A program made the position numbers and the translations under genes. DNA of 16,220 nt from an uncultured Prevotella sp. (lineage in GTDB: Bacteria; Bacteroidota; Bacteroidia; Bacteroidales; Bacteroidaceae): NCBI GenBank assembly GCA_934230965.1, contig CAKQFW010000021.1, positions 1 to 16,220 on the forward strand. Direction: 5' to 3'. The notes beneath the pieces were generated by a model, which worked only from the letters and a program-made list of their open reading frames with translations, did not search any database and was not told the DNA's origin. Shown piece by piece: positions 13,257 through 16,220 of the stretch (the stretch's first letter is position 1; each line of letters starts with the position of its first letter).

Positions 13257-15365
13257 ATGTACAACAACAAGAAAGCTGCTGGCGCTCCCATGAAGTTTAA
13301 ACACTTCATGCGCAAGGGCTATGCTCTCTTCTCTTGTCTTGGCAAAGAGGTTCTTATTGGCACGCTGAGCGTTGCCACACTGACCTATGCTAAAGCAGAG
13401 GGCATCAGCACCAAGCCCATTCAGGTGGCTGCCGACAGCTTAGCGATGCCCAGCGACTATTCGCTCGATGAGGTGATTGTCACTGGTTCTCGCGCGCCGC
13501 TTACCCGTGGTCAGGCGGCAAGAATGGTTACTGTACTGGAGCAGAAAGACATACAAGCTGCCCCGGTGCAAAGTATTAACGACCTGCTGAAATATGCGGC
13601 CAGCGTCGACGTGCGACAGCGCGGACCTATTGGCGCTCAAACAGATATCAGCATTCGTGGCGGCAATTATGAGCAGATAACCATTTTGCTCAATGGCATT
13701 AACATTTGTGATCCGCAAACTGGACACAACGCGTTCGACTTTCCTGTCGACATTAGCGACATCGAACGCATCGAAGTGTTAGAGGGCCCTGCAGGAAGAG
13801 TGTTTGGCACCTCTTCTTTATTAGGCGCTATCAACATTGTTACCAAACATCCTACGCAGAACAATGTGTCGGCCCATGCCGAAGCCGGAAGCTATGGCTA
13901 TTTTAATAGTGGTGCAAGTGTAGGGCTGGTTTCGGGAAAATGGGCCAATAGTATCTCTGGAAACTACACCCGTTCTGACGGTTATAACCGAAACAAAGCT
14001 GGCCGATTGAACACCGATTTTGAAGGAGCCAAGGCTTTTTATCAAGGCTCATACGTCGACCAAAACACAAAGGTAAGCTGGCATGCAGGGTTAAGCATGC
14101 GCGATTTTGGTTCTAATACTTTCTATGGAACTGGCAGCGATGACCAATTTGAACATACTTTTAAAAGCTACACGGCCTTGAAAGCCGATACAAAGTGTGG
14201 CGCTCTGCATCTTAGTCCGTCGGTTTATTGGAACCGTAACATGGACCGCTTTGAATATTTTCGTGGCCTCGACAACGTTATTCCCGATGGAGGCTCGTAT
14301 GGTGTAGCCTATAATTATCATCGCACCGATGTATATGGCGTTAATCTGAACACCTATTTCGATTGGGCGCTCGGACGCACAGCCGTGTGTGCCGAACTGC
14401 GAAACGAAGACTTGGTGAGCACCACGCTGGGTGAACCGCTTGAGCAACCCAAGCATGTGCATAAAACCGACCGCGACTATACCAACGGATTAAACCGTAC
14501 AAACATCAGTTTCACCCTTGAACATAACATCTTGCTCAACCGTTTCACTCTGTCAACAGGCATTGTAGCCGTGAAGAACTCGTGGAACCACATGAACATG
14601 AGAGTTTATCCGGGCATTGATGCCAGCTATAGGGTGGGAGAGAACCTGAAGTTGTATGCGTCTTATAACACCTCGCTGCGCATGCCTTCGGTTACCGAAC
14701 TCTATTATTCGGTAGGTGGACACAAGGCCGATAAGAACCTGAAACCCGAAGAACTGCAAGCCCTTGAGGGTGGCGTGAAATATTTGGGAGGTGGCTTTTC
14801 GGCCAGTGCCAGTGTGTTTTACAACCACTGCAAGAACATGATTGATTGGATATACGATACCAACGATGGCAATGATGCCGTGTGGAAGTCGGTTAACTTT
14901 ACCAAAATCAATACCCTTGGCGTAGAAACATCGTTGGCTTTCAACTTCCGCCAGTTGCTGCCACAGCAACGCATGCTGAAGTTGCTAGCCCTGTCATACG
15001 TATATCTTAATCAAGATAAAGACGAGCCTGCAAACATTCAAAGCCGCTCAACGCTTGAGTATTTACGCCATAAGTTTGTGGCCAATCTTGACCTAAACCT
15101 TTGGCGACAGCTCGATTTAACGATGAAATATCGTTGGCAAGAGCGCACAGGCACGTTTACCCGTCAGGGCGCCGATGGTCAAGCACAGGTGTCAGGCTTT
15201 AAGCCCTACGGCATTGTTGATGCACGCTTTGCTTGGAACGCCGATAAATATAAACTGTTTGTAGAGGCTAATAACCTCTTCAATACCACGTATTACGACT
15301 TTGGTAGCTTGAAACAGCCAGGCATTTGGTTGATGGCTGGCGCCTCAATCAATATTAATTTGTAG
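13257..15365 (+). CDS. TonB-dependent outer-membrane receptor, BtuB-like
   Basis: A 702-residue protein. The N-terminus (MYNNKKAAGAPMKFKHFMRKG...) carries a signal peptide ending near residue 47 (TYAKA); an internal Met at residue 12 is a possible alternative start. YSLDEVIVTGSR (about 69-80) is the TonB-box/plug entry. The plug domain runs to about 200 with the conserved SIRGGNYEQITILLNGINI and ERIEVLEGPAGRVFGTSSLLGAINIVTK segments. A 22-strand barrel follows, ending in FNTTYYDFGSLKQPG and ININL. The receptor takes up a scarce ligand using TonB energy. The plug, especially DVRQRGPIGAQTDISIRGG and DPQTGHNAFDFP, resembles BtuB-like cobalamin receptors of Bacteroidetes. No SusD partner, BtuFCD genes or B12 riboswitch are in view, so the ligand is unproven. 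It has its own promoter and a strong terminator, so it is monocistronic here. Confidence 0.9.
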   Translation: MYNNKKAAGAPMKFKHFMRKGYALFSCLGKEVLIGTLSVATLTYAKAEGISTKPIQVAADSLAMPSDYSLDEVIVTGSRAPLTRGQAARMVTVLEQKDIQAAPVQSINDLLKYAASVDVRQRGPIGAQTDISIRGGNYEQITILLNGINICDPQTGHNAFDFPVDISDIERIEVLEGPAGRVFGTSSLLGAINIVTKHPTQNNVSAHAEAGSYGYFNSGASVGLVSGKWANSISGNYTRSDGYNRNKAGRLNTDFEGAKAFYQGSYVDQNTKVSWHAGLSMRDFGSNTFYGTGSDDQFEHTFKSYTALKADTKCGALHLSPSVYWNRNMDRFEYFRGLDNVIPDGGSYGVAYNYHRTDVYGVNLNTYFDWALGRTAVCAELRNEDLVSTTLGEPLEQPKHVHKTDRDYTNGLNRTNISFTLEHNILLNRFTLSTGIVAVKNSWNHMNMRVYPGIDASYRVGENLKLYASYNTSLRMPSVTELYYSVGGHKADKNLKPEELQALEGGVKYLGGGFSASASVFYNHCKNMIDWIYDTNDGNDAVWKSVNFTKINTLGVETSLAFNFRQLLPQQRMLKLLALSYVYLNQDKDEPANIQSRSTLEYLRHKFVANLDLNLWRQLDLTMKYRWQERTGTFTRQGADGQAQVSGFKPYGIVDARFAWNADKYKLFVEANNLFNTTYYDFGSLKQPGIWLMAGASININL

Positions 15366-15403
15366 GCAAAAACATCGATATATCAATAGATATCATATAT
15401 GTT

Positions 15404-15448
15404 AAGAGAGAAAGAACATCATTCAAACGTGTTCTTTCTCTCTTTTTT
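15404..15448 (+). terminator. Rho-independent terminator of the TonB receptor gene
   Basis: AAGAGAGAAAGAACA (15404-15418) and TGTTCTTTCTCTCTT (15430-15444) form a perfect 15-bp stem with an 11-nt loop, running into six Ts (15443-15448). It is 39 bp after the stop codon. Confidence 0.93.
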
Positions 15449-15516
15449 CTTATATAGGTTTCTTATCTGTCACTTTTTCTCTCTTTTTGCAATCGTTATC
15501 ACACCTTTTTTATCAT

Positions 15517-15524
15517 TATCTTTG
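15517..15524 (+). promoter_or_regulatory. Putative alpha-amylase promoter -7 box
   Basis: TATCTTTG matches TAnnTTTG, 92 bp upstream of the amylase ATG. The closest upstream TTTG (15486-15489) is 27 bp away, longer than usual. The leader after it is AT-rich, with no clear operator. Confidence 0.55.
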
Positions 15525-15616
15525 TTTTTGTGACAAGTTAATAGAAAAAGTCGTATTAATTTTACAACCGATAAAATAAAAACCTATAAATTAAACTTTT
15601 AAAACCGACAACAATT

Positions 15617-16220
15617 ATGCAAAAGAATTTCAAATTAACGAATTATGGCCTGTTAGTGTTTGCAATGCTGTTTATGCTGGCCTCAAACAGCTTCGCAGAT
15701 AATAAGTATGGCCTTAAAGATAAAATACAGGATGGCGTAATACTTCATTGCTTCGACTGGAAGTTGAGCGACATTCAAGCCGAGCTCCCCAATATAGCCA
15801 AGGCAGGTTTCTCGGCTGTGCAAACATCGCCTGTTCATCATAATGAGAAGGCTGGCTCGGTATGGTACATGGTTTATCAGCCAAACGACTTTATTATTGG
15901 CAATGGTCTTGGCGATGCCGAAGCTTTAAAATCACTTTGTGCCGAAGCGCATAAGTATGGCGTAAAGGTGATTGTTGACGTGGTGGCCAACCATACCAAT
16001 GGCAACTTGAGCCATGTGGCACCCCGCCTACAAGACGAAAGCCTCTATCACGATTATAAGGGACGTTGTGACGATGCCGATCGTTACTCAATTACCCACG
16101 GCCGTATTGGTATGTGGGACTTGAAAACCGAAGACCCGCGCGTGCAGAACATTCTTAAAGAATATATACAGAGCCTGAAAGCCTGTGGCGTAGATGGCAT
16201 ACGTTGGGATGCCATCAAGC
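15617..16220 (+). CDS. Secreted alpha-amylase (GH13), N-terminal part (runs off the right edge)
   Basis: The first 201 codons are in the window. A signal peptide (about 1-27, MQKNFKLTNYGLLVFAMLFM...NSFA) is followed by the GH13 barrel: GVILHCFDWKLSDI (40-53) is the first strand typical of bacterial alpha-amylases; IVDVVANHT (119-127, D121 to H126) is conserved region I; GVDGIRWDAIK (191-201) is region II with the catalytic nucleophile D198 and the following Lys. The enzyme hydrolyses alpha-1,4 glucan bonds in starch or glycogen; export suggests action in the periplasm or outside. The acid/base Glu and transition-state Asp lie beyond the edge. It is separate from the TonB receptor transcript (strong terminator between), and no SusC/SusD pair is visible, so a link to a starch-utilisation locus cannot be judged here. 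Confidence 0.92.
   Translation, partial: MQKNFKLTNYGLLVFAMLFMLASNSFADNKYGLKDKIQDGVILHCFDWKLSDIQAELPNIAKAGFSAVQTSPVHHNEKAGSVWYMVYQPNDFIIGNGLGDAEALKSLCAEAHKYGVKVIVDVVANHTNGNLSHVAPRLQDESLYHDYKGRCDDADRYSITHGRIGMWDLKTEDPRVQNILKEYIQSLKACGVDGIRWDAIK

Noticed and set aside
15617..16220. Starch-utilisation (Sus-type) locus formed by the TonB receptor and amylase
   Set aside because: The receptor is BtuB-like and not SusC-like, no SusD gene is present, and a strong terminator separates the two genes.

Overview
The window looks like a chromosomal segment from a Bacteroidales bacterium, most likely Prevotellaceae. Three things point there: the gene families (long-form PPi-dependent phosphofructokinase, golvesin-domain amidase, BtuB-like TonB receptor, OmpP1/FadL-type porin, secreted GH13 amylase), promoters of the Bacteroidetes type (-7 element TAnnTTTG with a weak -33 TTG/TTTG), and starts without Shine-Dalgarno sequences. 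The genus is inferred from protein resemblance, not searched. I see no transposase, integrase, phage gene, tRNA, rRNA or CRISPR.

Layout. Minus strand, 1-5419: the 5' part of rpsA (ribosomal protein S1) running off the left edge; a large secreted golvesin/amidase-like protein with its own terminator; a short PlsC-type acyltransferase just upstream of it and probably in the same transcript; and a 90-residue conserved hypothetical with its own promoter and terminator. Plus strand, 5618-8500: pfp (divergent from the 90-residue gene), then a membrane-anchored GH25 muramidase. Minus strand, 8574-9458: prmA (ribosomal protein L11 methyltransferase), convergent with GH25. Plus strand, 9620-12294: a secreted Tyr/Trp/Gly-rich protein of unknown function and an OmpP1/FadL-like outer-membrane protein, probably one operon. 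Then come about 960 bp of repeat-rich non-coding DNA, a TonB-dependent receptor (13257-15365) with a strong terminator, and the first 201 codons of a secreted alpha-amylase running off the right edge.

The genes are mostly housekeeping and cell-envelope functions and do not form one pathway. Central glycolysis (pfp), translation (rpsA, prmA), cell-wall cutting enzymes (GH25 and the amidase-like protein) and outer-membrane transport (FadL-like protein, TonB receptor, amylase) lie side by side.

The most unusual content is non-coding. At least five intergenic spots (1137-1246, 7318-7383, 7496-7605, 8532-8592, 12744-12930) carry short arrays whose units repeat every 22-23 bp. Each unit holds a small palindromic or near-palindromic core and a more variable spacer. 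The core sequence differs from array to array, but period and architecture are the same. This looks like one class of element conserved in geometry and not in sequence. I do not recognise it as a named family. The 12.3-13.0 kb gap also holds a 33-bp-arm inverted repeat and a 17-bp perfect hairpin.
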